Both the position numbers and the translations under genes were made by a program. Below the pieces are notes generated by a model. The model worked only from the letters and a program-made list of their open reading frames with translations. It made no database searches and was not told the origin of the DNA. Source: Enteractinococcus coprophilus (GTDB lineage: Bacteria > Actinomycetota > Actinomycetes > Actinomycetales > Micrococcaceae). From it: a stretch of DNA of 64,000 bases. Of this stretch, positions 62,678 to 64,000 are shown one piece after another; positions within the stretch are counted from its first letter, which is position 1, and each line of letters opens with the position of its first letter. The stretch is taken from positions 434,001-498,000 of the forward strand of contig NZ_VFOU01000002.1 of assembly GCF_006716305.1 (NCBI RefSeq), given 5' to 3'.

Positions 62678-63841
62678 TCAGTCTTGGTCATCAAAAAACA
62701 GCATGCCTTCCGTATCTTCTTGCGGCATGTAACTTCCTTGTGGGTCATGCTGATGGGCAGTTTCTACGGTGCCAGCACCTTCCGGCAAGAGCGACCACAA
62801 CCCATCCGAGGAGGGGTCTTCGGGTGGTTTGAGCCCTAGATGTTCCCATGCGGCTGGCATGGCAATCCTGCCTCGGGGTGTGCGGCCCAGCAAGCCTTCT
62901 CGCACCAAATACGGCTCAGCTACTGTCTCGACGGTTTCTATTTCTTCCCCGACGGCGATGGCCAGCGTCGAGAGACCTACCGGTCCCCCGTTGAACTTCG
63001 TACACAATGCCTCAAGCACTGATCGGTCCAGTCGATCCAGCCCACGTGAATCTACTTCATACATTTCCAAAGCAGAAGCAGCAGCACCGGCGTCCACTGA
63101 GGCCAAACCATTGACCAGCGCCCAGTCACGAACTCGACGTAATAACCGGTTAGCAATCCTCGGGGTGCCCCGCGAGCGAGAAGCAATCTCCGAGAAAGCC
63201 TCGTTCGTTAGGTTCATGTCAAGCATTGCTGCCGACCGACGAATCACCATTTCAAGTTCTTCAGTTGCATAGAAGTCGAGATGGCCGGTAAAACCAAACC
63301 GATCGCGTAAGGGACCCGGCAGCAGTCCGGCACGGGTGGTAGCCCCGACAATAGTAAAGGGCGGTAGTTCAAGCGGGATCGCGGTCGCGCCTGCCCCTTT
63401 ACCGACGACAATATCGACCCTGAAATCTTCCATTGCCATATACAGCATCTCTTCAGCCGGCCGCGACATGCGATGAATCTCATCGAGAAAAAGCACTTCG
63501 CCTTCGGTTAACGAAGACAGGATGGCGGCTAAATCACCGGAATGTTGGATCGCAGGTCCCGAAGATATCCGCAAAGGTGCACCCATTTCCTCTGCCACGA
63601 TCATCGACAGTGTCGTTTTTCCTAACCCCGGAGGCCCAGATAGCAAGATGTGGTCGGCGGTCGCACCCCTGAGCTTGGCTGCTTCAAGTACGAGCGCTAG
63701 TTGCTTTCTGACGCGGTGCTGACCAACAAAATCAGCAAGGTTTTTAGGTCGCAGGGCGGCTTCGACTTCGCGCTCCTCGGTGGAGGCTCCGCCGGTCACA
63801 AGTCGATCGTCGCTGTGCGGGGTGAAACTTGGGTCTGTCAT
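62678..63841 (-). CDS. ruvB: Holliday junction branch migration helicase RuvB
   Basis: Hexameric AAA+ motor that moves Holliday junctions with RuvA. Walker A GPPGLGKT is at 69-76, Walker B LDEIHR at 119-124, sensor [18 protein letters not shown] near 168-185, and the winged-helix DNA-binding domain ends the chain. At 387 residues it carries a ~35-residue polar C-terminal extension. It starts 3 nt after the ruvA stop. Confidence 0.96.
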   Translation of the reverse strand: MTDPSFTPHSDDRLVTGGASTEEREVEAALRPKNLADFVGQHRVRKQLALVLEAAKLRGATADHILLSGPPGLGKTTLSMIVAEEMGAPLRISSGPAIQHSGDLAAILSSLTEGEVLFLDEIHRMSRPAEEMLYMAMEDFRVDIVVGKGAGATAIPLELPPFTIVGATTRAGLLPGPLRDRFGFTGHLDFYATEELEMVIRRSAAMLDMNLTNEAFSEIASRSRGTPRIANRLLRRVRDWALVNGLASVDAGAAASALEMYEVDSRGLDRLDRSVLEALCTKFNGGPVGLSTLAIAVGEEIETVETVAEPYLVREGLLGRTPRGRIAMPAAWEHLGLKPPEDPSSDGLWSLLPEGAGTVETAHQHDPQGSYMPQEDTEGMLFFDDQD

Positions 63842-63844
63842 AAA

Positions 63845-64000
63845 TTAGAGCCGTTGCCTTCTTTGGCCTTCGCCAAGATTTTGTAGGGTTGCGCGCAAGG
63901 CCGCTGAAACGTCATGAGAGTCGGCAAGCTCCGGCTGTATCTCCAGAGCATTGCCAATGCCCTTCAGCGCATCTTTTTCATTCCAGCCCAGACCGATGAG
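63845..64000 (-). CDS. ruvA: Holliday junction branch migration protein RuvA (C-terminal 51 residues)
   Basis: Only domain III and the linker are inside the window; the rest is beyond base 64000. The visible residues, LIGLGWNEKDALKGIGNALE and ADSHDVSAALRATLQNLGEG, form the three-helix UBA-like domain that contacts RuvB. The TAA stop at 63845-63847 is 3 nt before the ruvB ATG, so the two are coupled. Confidence 0.9.
   Translation of the reverse strand, partial: LIGLGWNEKDALKGIGNALEIQPELADSHDVSAALRATLQNLGEGQRRQRL

Overview
The window is a chromosomal segment of an actinobacterium, most likely from the Micrococcaceae branch of the Micrococcales. The evidence is gene order (leuS-degV-comEA-comEC-holA-rpsT-lepA-hemW-hrcA; alaS-ruvX-mltG-aro-efp-nusB-pyr-mihF-gmk-rpoZ-coaBC-metK-priA; ruvAB-yajC-secDF-rsh-DUF349-hisS-aspS-rarA-rpsD-alaS), an actinobacterial MihF, a PriA without a Walker A motif, frequent GTG/TTG starts and several apparently leaderless mRNAs. 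G+C looks moderate (mid-50s by eye), low for this group; Yaniella or Enteractinococcus-like genera would fit, but that is a guess. Almost everything is core housekeeping. I see no tRNA, rRNA, CRISPR array, intact IS element or prophage.

Layout. 1-14.1 kb: hrcA (cut by the window edge, with a CIRCE operator), DUF3097, DUF4870, hemW-lepA, rpsT, and a leuS-degV-comEA-comEC-holA block. 14.1-22.3 kb: an accessory stretch with glpK, an alpha/beta hydrolase, an MDR oxidoreductase, a DapA-like aldolase, a TetR regulator with a VC0807-like membrane protein, a DUF1016 PDDEXK nuclease, and a decayed ABC-F/acetyltransferase pair resembling an antibiotic-resistance cassette. 22.3-47.5 kb: one long minus-strand run from alaS to priA, covering RuvX, MltG, shikimate genes (aroE, aroC and a fused aroKB), efp, nusB, the whole pyrimidine operon (pyrR-pyrB-pyrC-PH-like-carA-carB-pyrF), mihF, gmk, rpoZ, coaBC, metK and priA. 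47.5-64 kb: rpsD, rarA, dtd, a HIRAN protein, aspS, hisS, DUF349, an AbiEi-like orphan, rsh, secF, secD, yajC, ruvB and the end of ruvA.

Main points of interest. (1) CarA has lost its glutaminase nucleophile (Cys to Gly, residue 256) and the catalytic His (to Tyr, residue 348) while CarB looks intact, which suggests an ammonia-dependent carbamoyl-phosphate synthetase analogous to mammalian CPS1. (2) The rpsT leader holds two interleaved inverted repeats, a possible pseudoknot ahead of a TTG start. (3) The rpsD leader has two competing hairpins. (4) pyrR has a PyrR-type RNA binding loop next to its Shine-Dalgarno sequence. (5) Six genes share a -10 box 6-8 nt before the start codon, a signature of leaderless transcription. 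(6) The ABC-F/acetyltransferase pseudogenes beside the DUF1016 nuclease mark a small decayed island next to priA. I did not find a new multi-gene defence or biosynthetic system; the CarA change and the leader RNAs are the best leads.
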